Below are positions 17,330 through 26,619 of a stretch of 64,000 nt of DNA, in pieces. Both the position numbers and the translations under genes were made by a program. The stretch comes from Bin87 sp965204905 (GTDB lineage Bacteria; Chloroflexota; Dehalococcoidia; Lucifugimonadales; UBA3495), in contig OZ242042.1 of the NCBI GenBank assembly GCA_965204905.1, positions 1,922,001-1,986,000 of the forward strand, read 5' to 3'. Numbering within the stretch: position 1 is the first letter of the stretch; every line of letters begins with the position of its first letter. Below the pieces are notes generated by a model. That model had not been told where the DNA came from, made no database searches, and worked only from the letters and a program-made list of their open reading frames with translations.

Positions 17330-18895
17330 TTACTCGGCGATGGGCCGCGAAATTATCCACAAACTGACGCAAGTGTAGCACACCATAAGTACCAGCATGG
17401 GGACTTGGCTCAGCAGGGCGGCCCGCCGATCCGGATACAGCCGGACTGCCTGGACATGCGCCAGATAGACGCCGGCGATGTGACCAACCACTATGGCCGA
17501 TATGGAAAAGTACCAGATGAATATCGGGGACAGTATGCTGATGTTGATGATGGCGTCTGCGGTGCCGAACAGATCCCAACCCCACCCGAATGGGTCCGAC
17601 GCCAGTACGATGAACCTCTGCCCGTTGATCAGCAGGAACCCGAGGAAATGCGCGTAGTGGTAGGCCAGCGCTATGGGCAGCAGGGAAAATGCAAACGCCC
17701 TTGCCAAGCTCCCGATGTCTGGCGAATCCGCGGCGCGCGACCCGGCAAGGATGTCCATCATTCGGCAGGTGCCAACGTAAAGCACTCCGAACACAATAGG
17801 CAAACCCACGACACCAACCAGATTTGCCAGATAGCCCCCGTACTTGGGGAACTGCAACAGGAACTGAGTGCTGAATATCACCCACTCGGGCGTCGCGGAC
17901 AACCCGTCGAAAGAGACGGTGGATAGCAGCAGAATCACATGGCAGACCACGGTTGTGGTTACGATGCCCAAACGGTTCAAGCCCACGCAGAATGGCCGCA
18001 GGTTGAATTCCCGTTCCTCGGGAAGCGCGGCGTTATAGCATTCGTAGCAGTCCACGCAATCCCGTTCGCCGGCCGAACAACGCCCGTCGGTGAAACAATC
18101 CGGGCAATAGGACGTGGGGGCGCGCACTTCGGTAATAGAGAACCGGGACATGAACCCGTACACAACAGTGAAGCCCTCGGCGTTTCTGAGCCACGGATCG
18201 CGGCCGAACAGGTACATACCGGCAAAGTTGTACACGGTGTAACCCACCAGGATCCAACCCAGAGCGCGAGGGCCGGCGGCGCCGGCTACGACCGTCTCCA
18301 ACACGGCGAATCCAGCGAAAACCAACACCGCCGGCCACGGGCCCCAACGCTGAGGGTACGGCAGATTGCGGCTCAGGGTCTGCCCGGGAACGAGGGCTGC
18401 CGTGACCTGCTCGGCAAAGCCCCAAGCGACTTTCCACGGGTTGACCAGCACCCAGAGATTACCGAACAGCGCGGTGAAAAAGCTCAGACCGACCCAGAAC
18501 GCGACGTATATGGCCGCCGGCGCAGGATTCAACGCGGCCCGCTCGGTCCCGAAAAGCCCTCCTAATATGACGTAAACCGTCAGCAACACCGACAAAAGTT
18601 GCAGTGGCGCCGTTACCAGGGTTGTCGAAAGCGCAGTTCCGATGACCGGCGTTCGCAACAGGTTATAACGAGGATAGGCGTGGTGCATCGCGTCCCCACG
18701 GAGGAAGATGGATACAACCAGGAACGAGAACGCCACCGCTACGGCCCCCGCGATCACGAATAGCGACAACGGCAATGGCAGGTCATAGCGTTCGCCAAAA
18801 CCGTGCGCTCCTGCGGACGGGGCGAAAACGAAGGATGCGGCCACCAGCGCCAGGGTAGCCCCGATCACTGCCAACCCGAATCGGCGTACAATCAT
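17330..18895 (-). CDS. polytopic membrane protein with a cytoplasmic Cys cluster (FedA/fenitrothion-hydrolase-like)
   Basis: A 521-residue protein with a signal-like N-terminus (MIVRRFGLAVIGATLALVAASF), an AHGFGERYDLPLPLSLFV segment and some 11-12 membrane helices. The AHG-x4-DLP-x-P start resembles proteins annotated as fenitrothion hydrolase (FedA-like) in actinobacteria; this is from memory and moderate. In the middle is a Cys-rich loop YCPDCFTDGRCSAGERDCVDCYECY with seven Cys in 25 residues, suited to metal or Fe-S binding. ATG at 18895 overlaps the upstream gene stop (ATGA), so both are co-translated. Start at 18982 is rejected for that reason. Confidence 0.7.
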   Translation of the reverse strand: MIVRRFGLAVIGATLALVAASFVFAPSAGAHGFGERYDLPLPLSLFVIAGAVAVAFSFLVVSIFLRGDAMHHAYPRYNLLRTPVIGTALSTTLVTAPLQLLSVLLTVYVILGGLFGTERAALNPAPAAIYVAFWVGLSFFTALFGNLWVLVNPWKVAWGFAEQVTAALVPGQTLSRNLPYPQRWGPWPAVLVFAGFAVLETVVAGAAGPRALGWILVGYTVYNFAGMYLFGRDPWLRNAEGFTVVYGFMSRFSITEVRAPTSYCPDCFTDGRCSAGERDCVDCYECYNAALPEEREFNLRPFCVGLNRLGIVTTTVVCHVILLLSTVSFDGLSATPEWVIFSTQFLLQFPKYGGYLANLVGVVGLPIVFGVLYVGTCRMMDILAGSRAADSPDIGSLARAFAFSLLPIALAYHYAHFLGFLLINGQRFIVLASDPFGWGWDLFGTADAIINISILSPIFIWYFSISAIVVGHIAGVYLAHVQAVRLYPDRRAALLSQVPMLVLMVCYTCVSLWIISRPIAE

Positions 18896-19479
18896 GCTAG
18901 GTTTCGCCGCCTCCGCAGAGTCAGCCAGGTCCACACGCCTACGGCGAATATCACCACCAGTAGGCCTGTGATCCAAACCCACTGAATCTGCGCGCGAGGC
19001 TCCTCAACTTCCAGGTTCAGCACGAACTCTTCCTCACCCAAATGGGAAGAAACCGATACCGAAACGTCCCAAGGACCGATGACTTCAAACGGCACGTCAA
19101 CTTCAAAATAGCGCAGGGTCTGCTCGTTATGCACCCGCTCCGGCCCGAAAGCGGAAGCGCCGGGCGGCCCGGTCGCGACAACGTGAAGTTGGACATCCGT
19201 GTCCCTGAGCAGCCGTTCGTCCGAAGCGTCAAAAACCTGGATCGCCAGATGGGTTTGAGGAATCACCGGACGAGCCGGGATTATACCCACCACCATGCGG
19301 TACGGCCCCTGAACCCGGTCCATAATAATTGTTGATGCGCCGTTAGCGTGAGCTGTTTCCGCCGCTGTAAACGCCGGAGCCGCGTGCAATGTGAGCAGGA
19401 GGAACGCGCCTGACAGCACGGCTACGGACAGCGCCGAGCCGGACGCCGTACACTTCATAAAATGTACAAAGGTTTTCAC
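18892..19479 (-). CDS. exported membrane-anchored protein coupled to the polytopic protein
   Basis: A 195-residue protein with an N-terminal signal/membrane segment (about 15-38), an extracytoplasmic beta-sandwich-like region (GPYRMVVGIIPARPVIPQTHLAIQVFDA... GPWDVSVSVSSHLGEEEF) reminiscent of YtkA/FixH-type domains, and a C-terminal helix (WVWITGLLVVIFAVGVWTWL) followed by a RRRR stop-transfer. Its stop overlaps the start of the 521-residue membrane protein, which suggests the two form one complex. Ligand unknown; copper or organic substrate handling are possible. Confidence 0.65.
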   Translation of the reverse strand: MKTFVHFMKCTASGSALSVAVLSGAFLLLTLHAAPAFTAAETAHANGASTIIMDRVQGPYRMVVGIIPARPVIPQTHLAIQVFDASDERLLRDTDVQLHVVATGPPGASAFGPERVHNEQTLRYFEVDVPFEVIGPWDVSVSVSSHLGEEEFVLNLEVEEPRAQIQWVWITGLLVVIFAVGVWTWLTLRRRRNLA

Positions 19480-19600
19480 TCATCACCTGCCGATAAATCG
19501 GCGGCACGATACCATATTTGGGCAAACTTGACGCTATTGGTGCGCCAGAATACACTTTACGGCACAAACGCTCCAACCGTGAGCAAGTTGAGGTTCAATC

Positions 19601-21262
19601 ATCGCTATTCAACAGCCCAATGGCAACCCGGCATTCAGTGAAGACGTAGCATTATTCATAGATTGGGAGAACTTCAAGATAAGCCTGGCGGTGCGCGGCA
19701 GAACGCCCAACGTATCCGCCCTGAAGGAAGAAGTCTCCAACCATGGCCGGGTGGTAGTCGGAAAAGCCTACGCCGACTGGGTGACGCGCGCGCCTGAGCT
19801 CAAAGGCGCCAGCCAGTTCATCCAGGATCCCCCATCTCTATACGCCGCTGGCATCGAGCCGGTTTACGTTCCCACTCGCCTGCCGCCCGGCGGCTCCTAT
19901 GGCTCCGGTCGGACCATCGCCGTCAAAAACAGCGTTGACGTGAAGATGACGGCGGATTGCATCGACACTGCCCATAACTTTCCCAATATCAACACCTTCG
20001 TACTGGTGTCCGGCGACTCGGATTTCATCCATGTGATCAACTCCCTCCGCGCCGTCGGAAAGCGCGTTCTGGTCGTCGGAGTGTCCTGGGCTACGTCTCG
20101 GCGCATGGCCGACCACGTTGACGGGCTGATTTTCTACGATGCCGACGTTGACCCCATTGATGCGGAGCCGGTCGTGCACCGCGGCCCCTATCAGCGGCAT
20201 CGCCAGCCGGCAGCTGCGCAACTGAGCAACCCCGGACGCCACCAATTGCCGGAAGTAATCCGAGCGATAGAAGACGTGATCCGATCAGAGCGGGCCGCTG
20301 GTCACACCTTGCTGCTGACCTCGCTCAAGCAGCGGTTGGTCCGCCGCATTGCCGGGTTCGACGAGCGCAAGCTTGGGTTCTCCGGATTCAAGAAATTGAT
20401 GCTCCGCGTGGCCGAAGAAGGAAACATCAAGATTCGCAGCGTTGATTTGGTGGACTGGATTCTGATGGCTGATGAGCCGGACCCGGTGCCGCAAATCAGA
20501 GACCAGGACGACGAGCCGGAGGAGTTCGGCGGCGACGAAGAAACCGAAGCTGGAATCCAGTCTGCTGACGACGAACACGATCAAGCCGCTGAACCGATAA
20601 GCGATCCCTCAACCGAAGAATCGCAGGATGAGGATGTTCCTGACGATGCGACACTCCCTCAGGAGCCCGCGCAACCAACCGCGAGCCGTCCCGACCCGGC
20701 GCACTCCTATGCTCCTCTTTTGACCGATGCGGTAGCCGAACTTGACCTGCCTGAATCAGACGACCGTACCGGCGACGCCAATCGCATCGCCGACCTGATT
20801 ACGGCGGGGCATATGCTGGAAGAACGCGACGGTTCCGACAACGTTATGTTCAACGCGTTGTGTGGCGAAATCAGCGAGAACCTGGCTGCGGGAATCGAAG
20901 CTGAAAACCCCCACATTTTGACCTACTGGGGTGAAAACAACTCCCGATCTTTTATCATCGGCCTCATCCGTGCCCTAGCGTCCAACCAGGTATTCAAGTA
21001 CCGCAACGTCAGCGTGCGCGACCCTGAAACCAACCGGACACGCCGGCGCAGGGTGTTTGGCTTGAACCGGGAACACCCCCTGATCGGGATTGCGCTGGCA
21101 GTGCGTTTGGGGTTGCCCTATGAACCGACGCCGGCGAACGGCGTGGGCTTGAACGACGCCCTGGCGACTCCGGCGCTTGATGAGCACGGTTCAGCAGAGG
21201 CTGCACATGCCGAATCGGCCGAAGACGCCGAGGCGGCGGTCCTTTTTGCCGGCGCTGATTAA
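19601..21262 (+). CDS. NYN domain-LOTUS/OST-HTH protein with a non-canonical start
   Basis: About 553 residues. The N-terminal NYN (PIN-like RNase) domain begins VALFIDWENFKISLA, with TFVLVSGDSDFIHVINSLRAVGKRVLVVG as the second acidic motif. A LOTUS/OST-HTH RNA-binding domain follows (LPEVIRAIEDVIRSERAAGHTLLLTSLKQRL), then a long acidic linker and a C-terminal helical domain. The frame is open only from 19592 and has no ATG, GTG or TTG before the NYN motif; ATC at 19601 (TGAGG at 19589-19593), ATC 19598 or ATT 19607 are the only codons one base away from ATG. GTG at 19691 would remove the first catalytic Asp. Confidence 0.75.
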   Translation: MAIQQPNGNPAFSEDVALFIDWENFKISLAVRGRTPNVSALKEEVSNHGRVVVGKAYADWVTRAPELKGASQFIQDPPSLYAAGIEPVYVPTRLPPGGSYGSGRTIAVKNSVDVKMTADCIDTAHNFPNINTFVLVSGDSDFIHVINSLRAVGKRVLVVGVSWATSRRMADHVDGLIFYDADVDPIDAEPVVHRGPYQRHRQPAAAQLSNPGRHQLPEVIRAIEDVIRSERAAGHTLLLTSLKQRLVRRIAGFDERKLGFSGFKKLMLRVAEEGNIKIRSVDLVDWILMADEPDPVPQIRDQDDEPEEFGGDEETEAGIQSADDEHDQAAEPISDPSTEESQDEDVPDDATLPQEPAQPTASRPDPAHSYAPLLTDAVAELDLPESDDRTGDANRIADLITAGHMLEERDGSDNVMFNALCGEISENLAAGIEAENPHILTYWGENNSRSFIIGLIRALASNQVFKYRNVSVRDPETNRTRRRRVFGLNREHPLIGIALAVRLGLPYEPTPANGVGLNDALATPALDEHGSAEAAHAESAEDAEAAVLFAGAD

Positions 21263-21281
21263 ACCGCGCGTTGGGTAACGG

Positions 21282-23540
21282 TCAGCTCCAAACTGGGCTC
21301 AATCCACCGTACCAGGCATCGCTCAACTCCATCAAGTCCACGTCAATGAGTGGACCGATGGCAAGTCGTGAGCCGCCGGTTTCTCCCACCAGGCATGCCG
21401 GAACGCCGGCGCCGCGTGCGGCGTCCAGGACGGTAGAAGCAGCCTCCGGAGCCACCGATACCAGGATGCGAGAAGGCGCCTCGCCAAACAGGGCGGCGTC
21501 CCACCTTTCCGGAACCTTTTCGGCGAACGCTGAGTAGGCGGTGAATCCCACGGAACCGCCGCCTCCGACCTTCGTGTCGCCCAAGATGCACGACTCAGCC
21601 AGGGCGACCGCGAATCCGCCGTCCGAACAATCGTGAGCTGACCGAGCGACGCCATCCGCTATCAAACGCCGGCACAGATCCTGAACCCGCCGCTCCAGCG
21701 ACAAGTCGATTTCGGGCTGGCCCCGAATCATGCCGTGAACTGTGGACAGATACTCACTGCCCGCCAAATCGTTCGGGTCTGCGGACAATCCATTAGTCCC
21801 AAGCAACACAATCGCCAAGTCGTCAGACGGAAACCCCGCTCCACAGTGCATTCGGGTGTCTGCCAACAAGCCCAAACCGCCTACGATTGGTGTGGGGAAA
21901 ATAGCCGTGCCCTGGCTCTCGTTGTACAGGCTGACGTTGCCGCTAACGACCGGCAGCCCGAGCTCGCCGCAAGCGTCGGCCATCCCTTGGATACACCTTT
22001 CCAGTTGATAATAGATGTCGGGACGTTCCGGGTTGCCGAAATTGAGGCAGTCGGTCAGCGCGATTGGTTCCGCTCCCACGCAGGTCAGGTTGCGCGCGAC
22101 CTCCGCAATGACGCGCTGTCCTCCACGATAAGGGTCCAGAAAACAGTGGCGTCCATTGCCGTCGATGGCCACCGCGATGGCTTTGCCGGTCTCCTTGATG
22201 CGCAACACCGCGGCATCCCCTGAGCCCGGCCCAACCACGGTGTTGGTCTGCACCTGGTGGTCGTATTGTCGGTAAACGTGTCGTTTGCTGGCGATGTTCG
22301 GCGATGCTAATAGTCGCAGCAGGATTTCTCCTGCATCTCCCAAACCAACATCCGACGGTAGCGGAACGTCCGACAATTGCAAATGCCGACGCGCTTCATC
22401 TTCCGAGGATGGCTTTCCAGTAAGCCGATAACGCGGAGCATCCGCCAGATGAGGCACGGGTGCAGCGGCCAGGGAGTCGGACCCCTCGGTCACCCGCGCC
22501 AACTGCTCCTCCGTAACCACGCCGACGGCCCGGCAAGGTACATCCCACTCTTCAAATACTGCGCTCACGTCTTGCACGTGTTCCGGCGCAGCCACCAAAA
22601 GCATACGTTCCTGGGATTCGGATAGCATGACCTCGTAACCGGTCATGCCCTCCTCACGACGATGCACTTGATTTATGTCCAGTGCAAACCCTCGCTGGCC
22701 CCTCGCCACTGACTCCACAGCGGCGCTGGTCAAGCCGGCCGCTCCCAAGTCCTGCAAAGCGCGCACCTTGCCCGTACCCTGCGCCTCCAGGCACGCTTCG
22801 ATCAGCACTTTTTCCAGGAAGGGGTTACCCACCTGCACAGTGGGTCGGAGTTCCTGCTCCTCCTCAAAGGTGCGCGATGCCAAACCCGACGCCCCGTGGA
22901 TGCCGTCCCGGCCGGTGCCGGCGCCGACCAGCAGCAAAACGTCGCCCGGAGTGGTCGCGGCGGCACTGGCCAGGTCCTCGATTCTAGCGATCCCCACGCA
23001 CATGGCGTTGACCAGCGGGTTTTGCGAGTAGGATTCGTCGAAATAGATTTCCCCCGCCACATCGGGCACTCCGATGCAATTGCCGTACCAGCCGATGCCG
23101 TCCACCACTCCGCGGAGCAATCTGCAATTGGCTACCAGATCCGGTGGCCCAAAGCGCAGCGAGTTTAGCAGGGCAATTGGACGGGCGCCCATCGCCAGTA
23201 TGTCCCGCACGATGCCGCCGACCCCGGTAGCGGCGCCCTGCAATGGTTCCACCGCAGACGGGTGGTTGTGGGACTCCACCTTGAACACGACGGCGAGCCC
23301 GTCTCCGATGTCAATCGCGCCGGCATTCTCTGCGCCGGCTTGAGACAGCGTCCGCAGGGAAGTGGACGGCAACATTCCCAGCAGAGGCCGGGAATGTTTG
23401 TAGCCGCAGTGCTCGCTCCATAACGCGCCGAACATGCCCAGTTCAACCGGATTCGGCTCCCGGTCCAGGCGGTCCACGATCATCTGGTATTCGGCTGGCG
23501 AAAGAGCTATTTCGTCGAGGATTTCCTTGCTAACCGGCAT
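21282..23540 (-). CDS. purL: phosphoribosylformylglycinamidine synthase subunit PurL
   Basis: A 752-residue small-type PurL, the ATP-dependent FGAM synthetase subunit of purine synthesis. LGMFGALWSEHCGYKHSRPLL, VVFKVESHNHPSAVEPLQGAATGVGG, the two AIR-synthase-like domains and VARSAHDCSDGGFAVALAES are conserved. Small PurL needs PurQ (present just upstream) and PurS (not seen in the window). ATG at 23540, 31 bases after the transporter gene in the same operon. Confidence 0.97.
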   Translation of the reverse strand: MPVSKEILDEIALSPAEYQMIVDRLDREPNPVELGMFGALWSEHCGYKHSRPLLGMLPSTSLRTLSQAGAENAGAIDIGDGLAVVFKVESHNHPSAVEPLQGAATGVGGIVRDILAMGARPIALLNSLRFGPPDLVANCRLLRGVVDGIGWYGNCIGVPDVAGEIYFDESYSQNPLVNAMCVGIARIEDLASAAATTPGDVLLLVGAGTGRDGIHGASGLASRTFEEEQELRPTVQVGNPFLEKVLIEACLEAQGTGKVRALQDLGAAGLTSAAVESVARGQRGFALDINQVHRREEGMTGYEVMLSESQERMLLVAAPEHVQDVSAVFEEWDVPCRAVGVVTEEQLARVTEGSDSLAAAPVPHLADAPRYRLTGKPSSEDEARRHLQLSDVPLPSDVGLGDAGEILLRLLASPNIASKRHVYRQYDHQVQTNTVVGPGSGDAAVLRIKETGKAIAVAIDGNGRHCFLDPYRGGQRVIAEVARNLTCVGAEPIALTDCLNFGNPERPDIYYQLERCIQGMADACGELGLPVVSGNVSLYNESQGTAIFPTPIVGGLGLLADTRMHCGAGFPSDDLAIVLLGTNGLSADPNDLAGSEYLSTVHGMIRGQPEIDLSLERRVQDLCRRLIADGVARSAHDCSDGGFAVALAESCILGDTKVGGGGSVGFTAYSAFAEKVPERWDAALFGEAPSRILVSVAPEAASTVLDAARGAGVPACLVGETGGSRLAIGPLIDVDLMELSDAWYGGLSPVWS

Positions 23541-23571
23541 CGTTCACCACTCATGCTTGTGTTGTCGTCGT

Positions 23572-24495
23572 TCAGATCAAGCCCCCCGCTACCACCAGCG
23601 CAACGCCGCCCACCGCCATCAACGTCCCCATTACCAACTCGACTGTGATCGATTCAGTATGACGCAGGAATATGCGCGCTAGAAAGAGGGTGACCAGCGG
23701 ATTGCACGATACGATGGGCGCGAGGACCAGAATGTTGGAACCGTCACGGGTAACTGCGAAGTAGAGGGACATCACCGCGCAAGCGGCGGCGAACCCGGCG
23801 AGGAACACGTATAAGGCCGCCCAACCGGAACTAACGGCCTTCTGCGCCGCCTCGCGTCCGAAGACCGGCGACAATAGTAGAGTTGCGAAAAACATGCTGC
23901 CAGCCGCCATAATCAAAGGTGATCCGAACTGGATGCTCAATACTCGACCGCTGAGGGTTGATGCGCCATAGCAGGCCGCCGCCAATATCGCCAGTCCGTA
24001 ACCGGCCACCGACTTCCAATCACTTCCCCAGCTCTGCCTGAGGAAATTGCCTCCCGTCAACGCCAGACCGACCACCACTATCACAGTTCCCAATCCCAGC
24101 AGCAGGTTCAGTTCCTCATTGAACCCCGAGACGCCCATGCGAGTGAGGGTTACGGCGTACAACGCTGAAAACAGCGCTGCGCTCCCCACTATTGGGGTAA
24201 CTCTGGACGCTCCAATGATGTTGATTGCGATGTACTGCTGGGATCGGCCTCCCAGGTAGGTGAGAATGCCGTTAGCGAACAACCACACCATCGCGATTGC
24301 TGGCAGAGCGATCACGGCGCGAAATTCAAAGACCAGGGCCAGAGTTCCGGCAAGGAGAGTCGATGCGACCAGTGAAATCAAAGCTCCCGGCATGGGGCGT
24401 ATCCCGCCCTGAGCGGACATCCCCAGTCGCGCCAGAACTGCCGAACTCCCAAATCCTAACACGGCGATGCACGCGAGCCCGATGGAAATCAGCAT
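23572..24495 (-). CDS. EamA/DMT superfamily transporter
   Basis: A 307-residue protein with about ten membrane helices in two repeats of the EamA type (ISIGLACIAVLGFGSSAVLARLGM at the start of the first, SDWKSVAGYGLAILAAACYGASTL at the start of the second). It likely exports or imports a small metabolite. It lies between purQ (2-base gap) and purL (31-base gap) in one operon, which suggests a purine-related or nucleoside-related cargo, but nothing in the sequence proves this. Confidence 0.85.
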   Translation of the reverse strand: MLISIGLACIAVLGFGSSAVLARLGMSAQGGIRPMPGALISLVASTLLAGTLALVFEFRAVIALPAIAMVWLFANGILTYLGGRSQQYIAINIIGASRVTPIVGSAALFSALYAVTLTRMGVSGFNEELNLLLGLGTVIVVVGLALTGGNFLRQSWGSDWKSVAGYGLAILAAACYGASTLSGRVLSIQFGSPLIMAAGSMFFATLLLSPVFGREAAQKAVSSGWAALYVFLAGFAAACAVMSLYFAVTRDGSNILVLAPIVSCNPLVTLFLARIFLRHTESITVELVMGTLMAVGGVALVVAGGLI

Positions 24496-24497
24496 CG

Positions 24498-25217
24498 TTA
24501 CGGAACGGCGTCCTTCCTGAGTTGGTCAGTGTCCAGCGCGTCCACCATTGAACCGAAGATCAGGTTCCCGTCATCCGAGCCGAGCAACAATTCACAACTC
24601 CGTTCGGGGTGAGGCATCATGCCAAGGACATTGCCGGCTTCGTTGATGATGCCGGCGATATTGGCTACGGAGCCGTTTGGGTTGGCCGTATCGGTCACGC
24701 TCCCGTCAGATTCGCAGTACCGAAACAGGATTCTTCCGCCGTCTTCGAGTTGGGCAATAGTGCCCGGGTCTGCGAAATAGCTACCTTCCCCATGCGACAC
24801 TGGTATCGCCAGCGCCTGTTGAGAACTGCACCGGCTGCTAAATACAGTGTCGGTTCGTTCGGCACGTAGGTGGGCCCACTGGCAACGATATTCCAGGTGC
24901 TCGTTGCGTCGCAGAGCGCCCGGTAACAGGCCCGCTTCACAGAGAATCTGAAACCCGTTGCAGATTCCGATTATCGGGCCACCGGACGACGCAAATTCGC
25001 GAACCGCACTCATCACCGGCGAGAATTTGGCAATCGCGCCGGCGCGCAGATAGTCGCCATAAGAGAAACCGCCCGGCACGATGATGGCGTCGTATCCGGT
25101 GAGGTCGCTATCTTTATGCCAAACGTAGCCGGCTTCCTGCCCAAGCGCTCCGCTGACGGCGTGATGGCAATCGGTGTCACTCCAAGTGCCGGGGAATACC
25201 AGGATGCCGAAGCGCAT
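24498..25217 (-). CDS. purQ: phosphoribosylformylglycinamidine synthase subunit PurQ
   Basis: A 239-residue class I glutamine amidotransferase that feeds ammonia to PurL. RFGILVFPGTWSDTDCHHAV, VPGGFSYGDYLRAGAIAKFS, the nucleophile Cys in IIGICNGFQILCEAGLLPGALRRNE and the C-terminal MMPHPERSCE (catalytic His and Glu) are present. It is between yqeY (8-base gap) and the transporter gene. Confidence 0.96.
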   Translation of the reverse strand: MRFGILVFPGTWSDTDCHHAVSGALGQEAGYVWHKDSDLTGYDAIIVPGGFSYGDYLRAGAIAKFSPVMSAVREFASSGGPIIGICNGFQILCEAGLLPGALRRNEHLEYRCQWAHLRAERTDTVFSSRCSSQQALAIPVSHGEGSYFADPGTIAQLEDGGRILFRYCESDGSVTDTANPNGSVANIAGIINEAGNVLGMMPHPERSCELLLGSDDGNLIFGSMVDALDTDQLRKDAVP

Positions 25218-25225
25218 AACGCCGC

Positions 25226-25681
25226 TTAACCCAGGGACTCCAGCAGCCGGGATACCGTAGCGTTAACCTCGCTGCCGTCGGCCTTGCCGCGCACCTGTGG
25301 CATGATGCGTCCCATTACTTTGCCGCGATCACCCGGCCCGGTTGCCCCCACGTCGGCGATAACTTGACGAGCCAAAGCCTCAATCGCCTCAACGTCCATC
25401 TGTTCCGGCATGTACTCCTGTAATACCGCCAGGGCGGCCTGCTCTTTCTCGACCAAGTCCGCTCGCCCGCCCTGACCGAACATTTCTATGCTCTCTCGCC
25501 GGTCTTTCGCCTGCTTTGTGATCACGTCCGTAACGCCGGCATCGTCCAAATCTTTGAGGGCGTTTTTCTCGGCCAGCTGAATCTGACTCTTCAAAAAACG
25601 CAAGGTGTCCAGGCGTTCCCGATTACGCGCGCGCATGGTATTGCGGATGTCTTCTTCCAATCGGTCCTTAATGCTCGCCAT
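25226..25681 (-). CDS. GatB/YqeY domain protein
   Basis: A 151-residue YqeY protein: helical N-terminus (IKDRLEEDIRNTMRARNRERLDTLRFLKSQIQLAEKNA), then YMPEQMDVEAIEALARQVIADVGATGPGDRGKVMGRIMPQVRGKADGSEVNATVSRLL, matching the GatB tail-like domain. It is thought to act with tRNA or tRNA-amidotransferase-like partners; the exact role is unknown. First gene of the yqeY-purQ-transporter-purL unit, divergent from tRNA-Leu. Confidence 0.92.
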   Translation of the reverse strand: MASIKDRLEEDIRNTMRARNRERLDTLRFLKSQIQLAEKNALKDLDDAGVTDVITKQAKDRRESIEMFGQGGRADLVEKEQAALAVLQEYMPEQMDVEAIEALARQVIADVGATGPGDRGKVMGRIMPQVRGKADGSEVNATVSRLLESLG

Positions 25682-25777
25682 GAGATGCCGTCCAGGAATC
25701 GTGTCGATCGTTCCAAACCTGGGTCTTTAGAGTTGCTAACGTCAATGCTACAACGGGGCTGCCCGCGCGCGCAAGCG

Positions 25778-25786
25778 TGCTATACT
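25778..25786 (+). promoter_or_regulatory. extended -10 promoter of tRNA-Leu
   Basis: TGCTATACT at 25778-25786 is an extended -10, identical to that of rpsB, and ends 10 bases before the tRNA 5' end. No good -35 is seen 17 bases upstream. Confidence 0.6.
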
Positions 25787-25796
25787 TTTATTGGAA

Positions 25797-25883
25797 GCCG
25801 AAGTGGCGGAATGGTAGACGCGCCGGTCTCAAAAACCGGTGGGATAATATCCCGTGTCAGTTCGAGTCTGACCTTCGGCACCA
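25797..25883 (+). tRNA. tRNA-Leu (anticodon CAA)
   Basis: Class II tRNA with acceptor GCCGAAG paired to CTTCGGC, anticodon loop CTCAAAA (anticodon CAA, reads UUG) on a CCGGT/ACCGG stem, a long variable arm GGGATAATATCCC, the T loop TTCGAGT and an encoded CCA at 25881-25883. Confidence 0.96.
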
Positions 25884-26340
25884 ACTATCGCACACGCCGC
25901 TACGTCATCGAAAACGCCGGATCGCCGTGATTGACCGGCACCCCGGACGTCCAGCGGCCGGTCCTAGTTAGCCCGCCGGTCCGTTCGCAGGTTTTCAGGG
26001 AAGTTCCACAGTGGTCTGCGAACTCTAGCAACGCCGCCTCATCAATGCTGCTGATGAGGCGCCCGTCGGGCCAAAACGCGGGCCTCGGCATCTATCTGTC
26101 CGCCACGCTGTCACGGAGGACGGTCGCGGACGGCGCCGAAGGTCGGTTTATGGACTCTATACCGCGGCTGGCCCAGTAGTTCGGGCTGAAGCCCAGGCCG
26201 GGGAATACAGTTTCCAGACGGTTTTGGGATGCACCGGCGTTATGTGCACAGCCGTTGCAGACCGCCGGGAGCGTTGTCCACAGGATATTGACATCAACGA
26301 GATACGGTTGAGTCAACTTACGTTCGACGGAGGTCAGAGT
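25884..26340. other. 457-base stretch with one hairpin and no gene
   Basis: A 10-bp hairpin CGCCTCATCA/TGATGAGGCG with a 7-base loop lies at 26035-26061 without a T-tract. TTGACA occurs at 26288-26293 but no matching -10 is seen. Possible frames here lack family features. The last part is the leader of the stress-protein gene starting at 26341. Confidence 0.45.
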
Positions 26341-26616
26341 ATGGTCAACGAAAGGGATCAACAAGCGGCTTTCGAGAGATTCCTGTCGCGTCCCATCCTG
26401 GTACCGCTGAGCGGGACCGATGTCGCTGAGGGCATCCTTCCCTGCATCGGCGACTTGGCGAAGAAAGCCAACGTCCCGCTGCTGCTGCATGGCGTAATAG
26501 ATCCGGACGGCACTAATGCCGCCGATGCGCTCCGGGACCTGACCGGCGCGCAACACCTTGACGAGCGGGGCTCTGGGGAAGGATCCGAGGAGCAGCTCAA
26601 CGAGTCGTGCGGGTAA
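26341..26616 (+). pseudogene. universal stress protein, N-terminal part before an in-frame stop
   Basis: ATG at 26341 follows a strong GGAGGT at 26329-26334. The 91 residues start like the intact paralog at 34980: FERFLSRPILVPLSGTDVAEGILPCIGDLAKKANVPLLLHGVID is the first USP strand-helix unit. TAA at 26614-26616 then stops translation, and the same frame continues with the rest of the same USP domain. The piece alone lacks the nucleotide-binding loop, so it is unlikely to work. Confidence 0.65.
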
Positions 26617-26619
26617 GGC

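Noticed and set aside
19691..21262. GTG at 19691 as the start of the NYN-LOTUS gene
   Set aside because: It would cut off the conserved FIDWENFKIS strand with its catalytic Asp, which is encoded directly upstream in the same frame.
26614..26616. TAA in the stress-protein gene as a recoded codon
   Set aside because: No known bacterial recoding of TAA in this group; a nonsense change or split gene is simpler.
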